A stretch of 64,000 nt of DNA from Candidatus Binatia bacterium (GTDB taxonomy: Bacteria; Desulfobacterota; Binatia; Bin18): NCBI GenBank assembly GCA_022826945.1, contig JAJDTY010000043.1:22173-86172 (forward strand), read 5' to 3'. The notes under the pieces are model-generated. The model did no database searches. It had not been told where the DNA came from and was given only the letters and a program-made list of their open reading frames with translations. The translations under genes and the position numbers were made by a program. This document shows, in pieces, positions 9,769-17,536 of the stretch (positions are counted from its first letter, which is position 1; each line of letters starts with the position of its first letter).

Positions 9769-10989
9769 ATGGGTATGTTTCTCATGCGTTTTACCGAGCG
9801 AGCCTATGTAGACTACTCGGAAGAAGATGTGCGCCAGAGTTTTCGCAGTGCGGTCCGCCTGACGTTTCCGAATACCCATTTCAATCCCACCCTGGGGGCG
9901 GACCTGTATAATACCTATCTCGACGAATACGAGTATGCCGAAGAGGTGGGCTTCGACGGCCTGATGTTGAACGAGCATCATAATACCCCGACGTGTATGG
10001 GGGCGGCCATGAATCTCGAAGCCGCCATCCTGGCCCGCACCACCAAGCGGGCAAAAATCGTCCTGCTGGGCAATCCGCTTCCGATCTTCGATAACCCGCT
10101 ACGTCTGGCCGAGGAGTTGGCGGAGATTGATATGATCTCGCGGGGCCGACTCGTGTCGGGCTTTGTACGGGGAACGGGCATCGAGAGCTGGGCAACGAAT
10201 ACCAACCCGGTGTATAACCGCGAGCGCTTTGAAGAGGCGCATGACCTGATTGTCAAAACCTGGACAACTCCAGGACCGTGGCGCTGGGAGGGGAAGCATT
10301 ACCAGTTTCGGGTGGTCAATCCATTCGAACGGCCACTCCAACAGCCGCACCCGCCCGTTTGGATTCCCGGTATTGGCAGTCCGGAGACGCTGATCTGGTG
10401 TGCCCGGCACCACTATCCCTACATCTATCTGGAAACCGACCCCCAGGTGACTCTGGACCTGACCGCGATTTATACCGAAGCCGCCAAGCAGGTGGGCTAT
10501 GAGCCGGGTCCACAAAACTTTGGCTATCTCGTCCGCGTTCATGTCCAGGACACGGACGAAAAAGCGTATGAGGTCGGCAAGGGCTTTCTGATTGGGAATG
10601 CCGGTGTCGGACGGGTGCCGCTGCCGGGAGACTTCATGGCCCCACCGGGCTATAACTCGCGCGAAGGGGCCAAGCGTATTGTGGATCAGTACCGGCGCTA
10701 TTCACTCCGGCCTGACCCCCTCTACGGCGGCGTTGACGCCGCGGGTTGGGAGAAGGTTGTGGAAAGCAACCGGGTTATTGTCGGCAACCCGGACACGGTG
10801 GTCAGAAAATTACGCGAAGTCCTCAGCGTTGTCCGTCCCGGCATTCTCGGCGTCTGGACAAATGACGGCACCATTGGACATGAAGACACGATGCGCTGTT
10901 TAGCCCTCATGGAGCATGACGTGCTCCCGGCAGTCCGGGACATGGGGAAAGAGCTGGGGCTGCCCGGACCCTTTGAACAAGCGCCATAG
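9769..10989 (+). CDS. LLM-class flavin-dependent oxidoreductase
   Basis: A 406-residue bacterial luciferase-like enzyme, larger than the other LLM proteins here. It carries FDGLMLNEHHNTPTCMG, then KIVLLGNPLPIFDNPLRLAEE and DMISRGRLVSGFVRGTG, the usual strand and flavin-contact segments. A C-terminal GNPDTVVRKLREV follows, as in LLM monooxygenases. AAGGAGG sits close to the ATG at 9769, so the in-frame ATGs 6 or 15 bases later are also possible starts. It is followed after 29 bp by a degenerate alpha/beta-hydrolase and then an esterase, so the three may form one pathway. The substrate is unknown. Confidence 0.9.
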   Translation: MGMFLMRFTERAYVDYSEEDVRQSFRSAVRLTFPNTHFNPTLGADLYNTYLDEYEYAEEVGFDGLMLNEHHNTPTCMGAAMNLEAAILARTTKRAKIVLLGNPLPIFDNPLRLAEELAEIDMISRGRLVSGFVRGTGIESWATNTNPVYNRERFEEAHDLIVKTWTTPGPWRWEGKHYQFRVVNPFERPLQQPHPPVWIPGIGSPETLIWCARHHYPYIYLETDPQVTLDLTAIYTEAAKQVGYEPGPQNFGYLVRVHVQDTDEKAYEVGKGFLIGNAGVGRVPLPGDFMAPPGYNSREGAKRIVDQYRRYSLRPDPLYGGVDAAGWEKVVESNRVIVGNPDTVVRKLREVLSVVRPGILGVWTNDGTIGHEDTMRCLALMEHDVLPAVRDMGKELGLPGPFEQAP

Positions 10990-11018
10990 ACAACCCCCAT
11001 GGAACAGAGACAACGACC

Positions 11019-11801
11019 ATGCCGGAACATGCGGAACACACTATCGAAGTTGGCGGTGCCCGGATTCATTATCTGAAAGGCGGCCAGGGCAAGCCGCTGG
11101 TCATGCTGCACGGCGCGGAAGGCGGCCTCGGCTGGCGGCAGTATCACGAACAGTTAGCCGAATCCTTTACCGTCTATGCGCCAACCTGTCCGGGTTTTGG
11201 ACAGTCCGAGCGTCCTCCCTGGCTCGAATCCTTCACGGACCTGGCCCGCTTCAGTTTATGGCTGCTGGATGCGTTGGACTTGTCTCAGGTGACTCTGGCC
11301 GGTCACTTTATCGGCGGCTGGCTGGCAGCAGAAATGGCGGTCATGTCGCCGAGGACATTCGGTCATCTCATTCTGATTGACGCGGCCGGTATCCAACCGC
11401 AGGATGGTGAAATTGCCGATGTCTTTCTGCATGGGCAGGAGGGCACCAGACAACTGGCATATTTCGATCCGCAGCAGGTTGCCGAGTATGCCGAACTGTT
11501 TCAGGGCAAACCGTCCAAGGAAGAGCGTGACATCCAAACGCGCAACCAGGAAACCCTGGTCCGCTACTGTTGGAAGCCATATATGTTCAGCCCCAGCCTG
11601 CCAGGACTGTTAGGTCGGGTGCATCTGCCAACGCTGATTATCTGGGGGCAGGACGATCGGATCGTACCGCTTGAGTGCGGCACGTTGTATCAGCACGCGC
11701 TGCCCAACGCTCGCCTGGAGATTATTCCGCAATGCGGCAACTGTCCGCCACTGGAAAAGCCGGTTGAATGTGTCCAACTCATCCGCAACTTTCTGACATA
11801 A
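11019..11801 (+). CDS. alpha/beta-hydrolase fold protein lacking Ser and His of the triad
   Basis: A 260-residue alpha/beta-hydrolase. The oxyanion-side HGAEGG and the core sheets are intact, but the nucleophile elbow reads AGHFIGGW, with Phe97 where Ser is expected. The usual catalytic His near the end is replaced by Asn241 in QCGNCPPLEKP, where GH is normal. Asp213 in WGQDDRIVP is kept. Codons and frame look healthy, so this does not look like random decay. It may be a non-hydrolytic member (lyase, binding or scaffold role) or an enzyme with altered chemistry. It sits between an LLM oxidoreductase and an HSL-type esterase in the same direction. Confidence 0.85.
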   Translation: MPEHAEHTIEVGGARIHYLKGGQGKPLVMLHGAEGGLGWRQYHEQLAESFTVYAPTCPGFGQSERPPWLESFTDLARFSLWLLDALDLSQVTLAGHFIGGWLAAEMAVMSPRTFGHLILIDAAGIQPQDGEIADVFLHGQEGTRQLAYFDPQQVAEYAELFQGKPSKEERDIQTRNQETLVRYCWKPYMFSPSLPGLLGRVHLPTLIIWGQDDRIVPLECGTLYQHALPNARLEIIPQCGNCPPLEKPVECVQLIRNFLT

Positions 11802-11828
11802 CGTGTACTCGGCTGAAAGGAAAACACC

Positions 11829-12764
11829 ATGCCACTCCATCCCCAGGTCGCAAAAGCCCTCGAACAAATGGCCGCTGCCGGCCCACCCTTACATCATCTC
11901 TCACCCCAGGAGGCGCGGGCCGCTATGGAAGCCGCGCGGGGTGCGACGGATGACCCTGAACCGGTCGGTACGGTTGAAGACCGGCTGATACCCGGCGTGG
12001 CCGGCAAACAGCCCATCCGTGTTTACACTCCCGCCGGAGACGGCCCGTTTCCCCTATTGGTCTATTTTCACGGAGGCGGTTGGGTGGTTGGCAGTCTGAA
12101 CACGGTGGATGCGTCCTGCCGTGCCTTGGCCAATCTTGCCAACTGTGTGGTGGTCTCCGCAGACTACCGGCTCGCGCCGGAAGACAAATTTCCGGCGGCA
12201 GTCAATGACTGCTACGCCGCCACGCGGTGGGTCGCATTCAACGCAGCCGCCCTGAACGGAGACGCCGCTCGGCTGGCAGTGGGCGGCGAGAGTGCGGGTG
12301 CCAACTTGGCGGCCGCGGTGACCTTAAAGGCGCAAGAGAGCGGCCTGCCGGCTCTCGCCTATCAATTCCTCATGTACCCGGTCACGGCGCACGCGGTTGA
12401 TCTACCATCGCATACGGACAATGCGGAAGGATATTTTCTGACAACCGAGATGATGGCGTGGTTCTGGAATCACTACCTCGCCAGCGAGGCGGATGGACAA
12501 AACCCACTGGCCTCCCCCCTGCATGCCTCGGCCGACCAATGCAGTTCCCTGCCGCCAGCTTTCATTGCCACTGCGGAATACGATCCCTTGCGGGACGAGG
12601 GAGCCGCGTACGCAGCCAAGTTGCGAGAGGCGAGCGTAGCGGTTGAATACATATGCTTCGAGGGGCTTATCCACGGTTTCATGGGCATGGCCAAAGTCAT
12701 CGAACCGGCAGGGCAGGCACTGGAAACGGCCGCGACGGCGCTGAAAACTGCCCTGCACGAATAG
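11829..12764 (+). CDS. alpha/beta-hydrolase, HSL-family esterase
   Basis: A 311-residue esterase or lipase of the hormone-sensitive lipase family. The motif HGGGW is at residues 81-85, the nucleophile is Ser155 in GGESAGAN, the acid is Asp252 in AEYDPLRDEG and the base is His282 in LIHGFMGM. A cap-forming N-terminus of about 50 residues (HPQVAKALEQMAAAG...) is typical. No signal peptide is seen, so it is cytoplasmic. GAAAGGA lies before the ATG. It is the third gene of an LLM, pseudo-hydrolase, esterase run with short gaps. Confidence 0.93.
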   Translation: MPLHPQVAKALEQMAAAGPPLHHLSPQEARAAMEAARGATDDPEPVGTVEDRLIPGVAGKQPIRVYTPAGDGPFPLLVYFHGGGWVVGSLNTVDASCRALANLANCVVVSADYRLAPEDKFPAAVNDCYAATRWVAFNAAALNGDAARLAVGGESAGANLAAAVTLKAQESGLPALAYQFLMYPVTAHAVDLPSHTDNAEGYFLTTEMMAWFWNHYLASEADGQNPLASPLHASADQCSSLPPAFIATAEYDPLRDEGAAYAAKLREASVAVEYICFEGLIHGFMGMAKVIEPAGQALETAATALKTALHE

Positions 12765-12798
12765 GCAGGTCCAGGTCACTCGATAGCGTTGCTCCTAC

Positions 12799-12840
12799 GA
12801 CCCCCTCACCCTAACCCTCGCCCCCTTGGGGGAGAGGGGA
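12799..12840. repeat. CCCTC/GAGGG hairpin repeat at the end of the E2 gene
   Basis: A GC-rich imperfect palindrome: CCCTCGCCCCC, then TT, then GGGGGAGAGGG, preceded by CCCTCACCCTAA. It looks like a dispersed intergenic hairpin element. The E2-OsmC reading frame runs into it, so the last residues PLPQGGEG and the stop codon are supplied by the element. A looser relative occurs near 3340-3375 at the end of the glycerophosphodiesterase gene. It could also act as a weak bidirectional transcription stop between the converging esterase and E2 genes. Confidence 0.5.
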
Positions 12841-14460
12841 ATTAGCAGCGTCCGGCGCGTGCCTGACAAACTCTACCGTCAGCCGGATATCCGGCTTCAG
12901 CAACCCGCTCACATAGCAGCCGCGCTTGGCCCGTTCGAGAAGAATCTGCAAATCCTGCTCCGAAGCCGCACTCCACACTGCCAGGGTTAAGGCTATTGCT
13001 TTCACATGACCCTTCGGTGGTGCTTTGGCCTGCCCGGCTATCCGTTCAATGGCAATCTTGCGACGCCGGGCGGCCGCTTTGAAGGCAATCGTCATGCAGG
13101 AAAGAAGAGCGCCAAGGAAGGCCGTGACTGGGTCCGGGCCGATGTCCTCTCCGCCGTCGCTCGCCGGCTCATCAAGGTTCCAGACATGACCGTGGCTCCG
13201 CACCTGAACGGTATAGCGATCACCGGCCGATACCGAGCGGACTTCCCGTTTGCCCAACGGCTCTTGAGACGGCGGCGCTTCCGACTGTTGGCTTCCGACC
13301 GTTGAGTCAAATTCTTCCAAGGCCACTTTGAGGCCCTGACTCAAGCGGGAGGCCGCTACTCCGTCCGCTACCCGATGGTCATACGCGATGCTGAGCGTCA
13401 GCATCGGCCGAGCGATAATCTGCCCGTTATGCACGACCGGCCGCTCTTCAATCGTGCCCACAAAAACGAGGATGGGTTCACCCAGATTGATAACCGGCGT
13501 TCCAGCCCGAATGCCGAACATGCCGAGGTTGGAGACAGTCAGGCTGGCCTGACCCATATCGGCCGACTGCAACTGCCCCCCACGAGCGGCTTCAACCAAC
13601 CGCTGCCTTTCCCTCACAAGCGATGTGATAGACAGGCCGTCCGCTCTGCGGATAACCGGGACCAGCAGGCCGCGCGGCGAGTCAACAGCAAAGCCGATAT
13701 CCACGCCGTCATAGAGTATGAGTTCTTCGTTTTCGACCGTGCCGTTGAGATCGGGCAGTCCGGCCAGCACGCGCGCCGCGGCGTATAAAATCAGATCGTT
13801 GAGCGTCAACTCGGAAATGTCCGTTCTGAGTCGCTCCCGGACCGCTTGCAGCCCGCTGGCGTCGACATCGACCATCTGGACAATATGCGGAATGGTCTGC
13901 CAGGCCGCCTGGACTCGACGGGCGGCGGCCTTCCGTATGCCGGTCAAGGGGCGGCGTTCGCGCTCGGTCCGTAGGGATGCACTATGAGCAGCGGCCGCTG
14001 ACTGCTGGCTGGCAACAGCGCTTTCCGCAGCTCGCTCTACATCAGCCGCGGAAATCACGCCATCCGCGGAGGACGGCGTCAGGGTCGAAAGATCGATGCC
14101 GCGTTCAGCGGCCAACCGTTTGGCCTTTGGCGAGGCGAGGACTCGTCCTGGGCGGGACGCTTTTTGCTGTTGGACAACCGGTTCAACCGGCAACGGAGTG
14201 GGTGCGGTGCCCGCCTGGACCGGAGCGTCGCCAATTTCGGCAATAACGGTATGAATCGGAACCTCTTCGCCTTCTTGGACCACAACGTGGAGCGTTCCAC
14301 TCGCCGTCGCCTCAAGATCGTACGTGGCCTTGTCCGTCTCCACCGTGACGAGCAAGTCGCCGGCAGCAACGCGCTCGCCGTCTTTACGGTGCCACTGCAT
14401 AACCACACCCTCGGTCATGGCCTGGCCGAGTTTGGGCATCACGACTTTGGTATTTTGCAC
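12811..14460 (-). CDS. 2-oxoacid dehydrogenase E2 fused to an OsmC domain
   Basis: A 549-residue two-part protein. Residues 1-80 are a lipoyl domain with Lys44 in ETDKATYD. Residues about 107-145 are the E1/E3-binding domain. Residues about 165-385 are the acyltransferase core, with His362 and Asp366 in DHRVADG. After a short linker, residues about 408-540 form an OsmC/Ohr-like domain with both peroxidatic and resolving cysteines, Cys455 in ALLSCMTI and Cys515 in RGCYVSG. The start is a GTG with GAGG six bases upstream, 7 bp after the E1-beta stop. The complex resembles acetoin or branched-chain dehydrogenases. The OsmC part might protect lipoyl thiols or use them as reductant (inference). 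No E3 gene is in the window. Confidence 0.92.
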   Translation of the reverse strand: MQNTKVVMPKLGQAMTEGVVMQWHRKDGERVAAGDLLVTVETDKATYDLEATASGTLHVVVQEGEEVPIHTVIAEIGDAPVQAGTAPTPLPVEPVVQQQKASRPGRVLASPKAKRLAAERGIDLSTLTPSSADGVISAADVERAAESAVASQQSAAAAHSASLRTERERRPLTGIRKAAARRVQAAWQTIPHIVQMVDVDASGLQAVRERLRTDISELTLNDLILYAAARVLAGLPDLNGTVENEELILYDGVDIGFAVDSPRGLLVPVIRRADGLSITSLVRERQRLVEAARGGQLQSADMGQASLTVSNLGMFGIRAGTPVINLGEPILVFVGTIEERPVVHNGQIIARPMLTLSIAYDHRVADGVAASRLSQGLKVALEEFDSTVGSQQSEAPPSQEPLGKREVRSVSAGDRYTVQVRSHGHVWNLDEPASDGGEDIGPDPVTAFLGALLSCMTIAFKAAARRRKIAIERIAGQAKAPPKGHVKAIALTLAVWSAASEQDLQILLERAKRGCYVSGLLKPDIRLTVEFVRHAPDAANSPLPQGGEG

Positions 14461-14467
14461 ACCAGCC

Positions 14468-15439
14468 TCAGTCAGCGAGCTCTTTTACTGCCCGATAAAT
14501 ATCGTCCGCTGAAGGAACAATGGCATCGACCAGATGCTGGCTGGTCGGAATCGGCACGTCGGGAATGGCCAGGCGCTTGAACGGTTTGTCCAGATAAGGC
14601 AGGGCTTCTTCCACGAGCAGAGCCCCGATCTCCGCCCCAACTCCGAGCGTGCGATAGGCCTCTTCAACCACAATACAGGCCCCGGTCTTTTTGACCGACT
14701 CGATAATGGTTTCGCGGTCGAACGGATTCAGGGTACGCGGGTCGACGATCTCGACCTCGATGCCTTCCTGGCTCAGCCGCTCCGCTGCTGCAAGTGAACG
14801 GCGCAGCATGTCCTGCCAAGCCACAATCGTCACGGCTTCGCCCTCGCGGCGGACGACCGCTTTGCCAAAAGGTGTCAGGAGCTCTCCGTCCGCCACCTCA
14901 TCCCGCATTTGATACAGCAGTTTATGCTCAAAATAGATGACCGGGTTATCCAGTCGAATCGCCTGCTTGAGCAGACCCTTGGCATCTTCCGGTGTTGAGG
15001 GCACGGCGCACAACAGGCCGGGAGCGTGCATGATAAAGGCTTCGGGGCAGGCCGAATGCTCTGGCCCAAAGCCCGAGCCGCCCGAGGGGGCTCGCACCAC
15101 CAGCGGAATCGTATGCGCCCCGCCGTGCATATAGCGCCACATGCCGGCCTTAAAGAAAATTTCATCACCCGCGGTGATAACGAAATCGGCAAACTGGAGT
15201 TCCACCACCGGCCGCAGGCCCATTGAAGCCGCCCCCACACCGGCCCCGACCATCACGCTCTCGGAGATAGGCGTATCGAACACACGATCCGGACCAAACT
15301 TTTCAAGCAGTCCGTCGGTGACTTTAAAAATCCCGCCCCAGACCGCAACATCCTGACCGTACAGGATCACATTTTCATCGCGCTGCATTTCTTCGGCGAG
15401 AGCATCGTTGATCGCCTGACTATAGGTCCGTGTTGGCAT
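14468..15439 (-). CDS. 2-oxoacid (acetoin-type) dehydrogenase E1 beta
   Basis: A 323-residue transketolase-like beta subunit. It opens TYSQAINDALAEEMQRD, with GQDVAVWGGIFKVTDGL, FDTPISES and the PVVELQFADF segment typical of E1 beta. The C-terminal transketolase domain carries VTIVAWQDMLRRS and VEIVDPRTLNPFD. The ATG at 15439 is used; a longer open frame upstream overlaps E1 alpha and has no beta-subunit similarity. It lies 23 bp after E1 alpha and 7 bp before E2. The substrate (acetoin, pyruvate or a branched 2-oxoacid) cannot be fixed by sequence alone. Confidence 0.95.
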   Translation of the reverse strand: MPTRTYSQAINDALAEEMQRDENVILYGQDVAVWGGIFKVTDGLLEKFGPDRVFDTPISESVMVGAGVGAASMGLRPVVELQFADFVITAGDEIFFKAGMWRYMHGGAHTIPLVVRAPSGGSGFGPEHSACPEAFIMHAPGLLCAVPSTPEDAKGLLKQAIRLDNPVIYFEHKLLYQMRDEVADGELLTPFGKAVVRREGEAVTIVAWQDMLRRSLAAAERLSQEGIEVEIVDPRTLNPFDRETIIESVKKTGACIVVEEAYRTLGVGAEIGALLVEEALPYLDKPFKRLAIPDVPIPTSQHLVDAIVPSADDIYRAVKELAD

Positions 15440-15462
15440 GGTTCTGTACTCCGCTTGACTGC

Positions 15463-16413
15463 TCACTCCGCATACACATCTTGCAGAGCGACTTCCGGTG
15501 CGAGCAGCGGGGCCGCGCGCATGGCCGCTACAGCCGCTTCGACCTGTTGGTCTGCGTCGGCCTGAATGTCGTCTACCTCCGACTGCGTCAGGATGCCCCG
15601 GTCGCACAGGGTCTGTTGCAGCTTCGGGAGGGGATCTTTTTCCGCCACAGTGTCGATGTCGGTCCGGTATTCCTGCTGGTCGGCCACATAATGCCCTTGC
15701 AGCCGTGTCACCTTGGCTTCAATCAGCGTTGGGCCGTGACCGGCCCGTGCCCGCGCCACGGCCTGTTCCATGACTTCGTACACTGCCACCGGATCATTCC
15801 CGTCGACGACTACGCCAGGGACGTTGTAGCCTGCGGCCCGGTCCGCGATATTCTCGACCGCGGTCGAGCGGCTGGTTGGCATGGAAATCGCGAAACCGTT
15901 ATTCTCACAAAAATAGATGCAGGGCAGTTTCTGCACCGCGGCCCAGTTGAGCGCTTCGTGGAACGGGCCCCGGTTCGCGGTCCCATCCCCAAAGAAGTAA
16001 GTCACGACCGTGTCCGGCTGCTTGCGCTTGAGCGCCATGCCCACGCCAACCGAGACAACGAAGCTGCCGCCCAAGGTTCCGCTCTCACCCAGAATCCCCT
16101 TTGGCACGTCCACAACGTGCATCACCCCGCCCTTGCCTCGACTGGTCGCGCCCTCCTTGCCGGCCATATCGGCCAGCATATCGGCCAGGCTCACACCCCG
16201 GGCGACCATATACGCCACGCCGCGATGGCCGTACAGAATATAGTCGTCGGGTCGCAAGGCTTCGATGGCGGCGATCTGCGCCACCTCCTGGCCAGCGCCA
16301 ACGTGCAGCGCAGGCGGGAGTTCGCCAGCCATGGCCAGCTCAACAATTTTGGCCTCAAAGCACCGTGCCAGCACTGAGTTCCTGTACACTCTGACGAGTT
16401 GTTCCTGATCCAT
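15463..16413 (-). CDS. 2-oxoacid (acetoin-type) dehydrogenase E1 alpha
   Basis: Thiamine-diphosphate-binding alpha subunit, 316 residues. The ThDP motif is visible as GDGTANRGPFHEALN followed by LPCIYFCENNGFAIS. Upstream are YGHRGVAYMVARG and GGVMHVVD, as in acetoin dehydrogenase alpha. The small size and lack of an N-terminal extension fit AcoA/PdhA of Gram-negative type. AAGAGGAGAAT precedes the ATG. It follows the SDR gene by 25 bp, so an SDR, E1 alpha, E1 beta, E2 operon is likely. Confidence 0.95.
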   Translation of the reverse strand: MDQEQLVRVYRNSVLARCFEAKIVELAMAGELPPALHVGAGQEVAQIAAIEALRPDDYILYGHRGVAYMVARGVSLADMLADMAGKEGATSRGKGGVMHVVDVPKGILGESGTLGGSFVVSVGVGMALKRKQPDTVVTYFFGDGTANRGPFHEALNWAAVQKLPCIYFCENNGFAISMPTSRSTAVENIADRAAGYNVPGVVVDGNDPVAVYEVMEQAVARARAGHGPTLIEAKVTRLQGHYVADQQEYRTDIDTVAEKDPLPKLQQTLCDRGILTQSEVDDIQADADQQVEAAVAAMRAAPLLAPEVALQDVYAE

Positions 16414-16438
16414 ATTCTCCTCTTTTTCAGCAGTCCGC

Positions 16439-17233
16439 CTAGGCTAGCCCAATATGCTGGATAATCCCGCCATCAACGGCAAATGCTTCGCCGGTCACAA
16501 AACGTGACTGATCGCTCGCCAGGAAGAGCGCCACATCGGCTACATCTTCCGGCGTCCCGTTGCGCTGGAGCGGGGTGTTGCGGGCTAGGAGATCGCTGAT
16601 ATTCTTCTGGCTGATTAAGGTATCGTGAATCATTTCGGTGTCGATCACGCCGGGGCAGAGCGTGTTGGCACGGATGCCTTTGGGGCCATAGGTCACCGCA
16701 ATCGCCCGGGTCAGGGCCAGAATAGCACCTTTGCTAGCCGTGTAGGCATGCGCGTCCTGAGCTCCGCGCAGAGCGGCAATGGAGGCGGTATTGATAATGA
16801 CCCCGCCGCCGCGTTCGATCAGCTGAGGAATCCCGTATTTGCAGAACAGGAAGATTCCACCGACATTGATATCTATGATGCGCCGCCAGTCATCCTCGGT
16901 ACAATTGACGATATCGCTCATGGCAATGCCGAAGCGCTGCGTCGCCGAGTAGCCGATCCCGGCGTTGTTATACAGGATGTCAAACCCGCCAAAGGCGTCT
17001 TGGGCGGTTTGCAGAACGGCTTGCACATCCGCGGCTTTCGATACATCACCGGCCGCTCCAACCGCCTCGCCCCCGGCATCTTTAACCGCGGCAACCGCGG
17101 CCTCGACAGACTCCGCATCCAGGTCGTTCATTACGATCTTTGCCCCTTCTGAGGCAAATCGCTTGGCAGCCACCAGCCCCTGCCCCCGCCCGGAGCCGGT
17201 AATCAGAGCGATTTTGTTTTCCAGTTGTCCCAT
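16439..17233 (-). CDS. short-chain dehydrogenase/reductase
   Basis: A 264-residue classical SDR. The cofactor loop is TGSGRGQG and the NNAG motif is present as YNNAGIG. The catalytic part has NTASIAALRG with YTASK. The C-terminus ends in VTGEAFAVDGG, typical of the family. GGAAAG is upstream of the ATG. It is the first gene of the operon containing the 2-oxoacid dehydrogenase complex. A diacetyl/acetoin or 2,3-diol reductase role would fit that context but is only inferred. Confidence 0.93.
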   Translation of the reverse strand: MGQLENKIALITGSGRGQGLVAAKRFASEGAKIVMNDLDAESVEAAVAAVKDAGGEAVGAAGDVSKAADVQAVLQTAQDAFGGFDILYNNAGIGYSATQRFGIAMSDIVNCTEDDWRRIIDINVGGIFLFCKYGIPQLIERGGGVIINTASIAALRGAQDAHAYTASKGAILALTRAIAVTYGPKGIRANTLCPGVIDTEMIHDTLISQKNISDLLARNTPLQRNGTPEDVADVALFLASDQSRFVTGEAFAVDGGIIQHIGLA

Positions 17234-17536
17234 AGAGCTTTCCTTCCACGATGTCCGCCATGTTTATTCGGAAAAAGGTTTACTCGAAAACATTCCGGAG
17301 ATAAAGCGGCGGGCTTGCGGCCATTGGCATTCTGTCGAATCGGGGATTCTACAACACTGGTATGAGCGTTTATAGTACGCGACCGCAATAGCTTTGCGAT
17401 CCCATACCCATGCAGGAGGGGAAGCGCTCCACGTGCGTATTGCCTCATTATAGCGACACAGAATCGTATGTTGCTCTCTCCCGCTTCCTGAGGCCAGGGA
17501 AGCGCTTTATGGGCAGGGTGTGGACTCATGGCCGCT
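17234..17536. other. gene-free stretch of about 300 bp
   Basis: Lies between the SDR operon start and the end of the first NCS2-like gene. Two short similar boxes, GGGAAGCGCT at about 17419 and GGGAAGCGCTTT at about 17497, may be operator half-sites. I see no convincing gene, RNA fold or terminator. It must hold the promoter of the minus-strand SDR/E1/E2 operon. Confidence 0.4.

Noticed and set aside
12811..12840. Protein-coding end of E2 as a functional tail
   Set aside because: The last eight residues come from a hairpin repeat that supplies the stop, so they are probably not selected.
15430..16377. Long plus-strand frame of 315 codons
   Set aside because: It lies opposite E1 alpha, which has full family motifs. 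The frame is a by-product of GC-rich codons.
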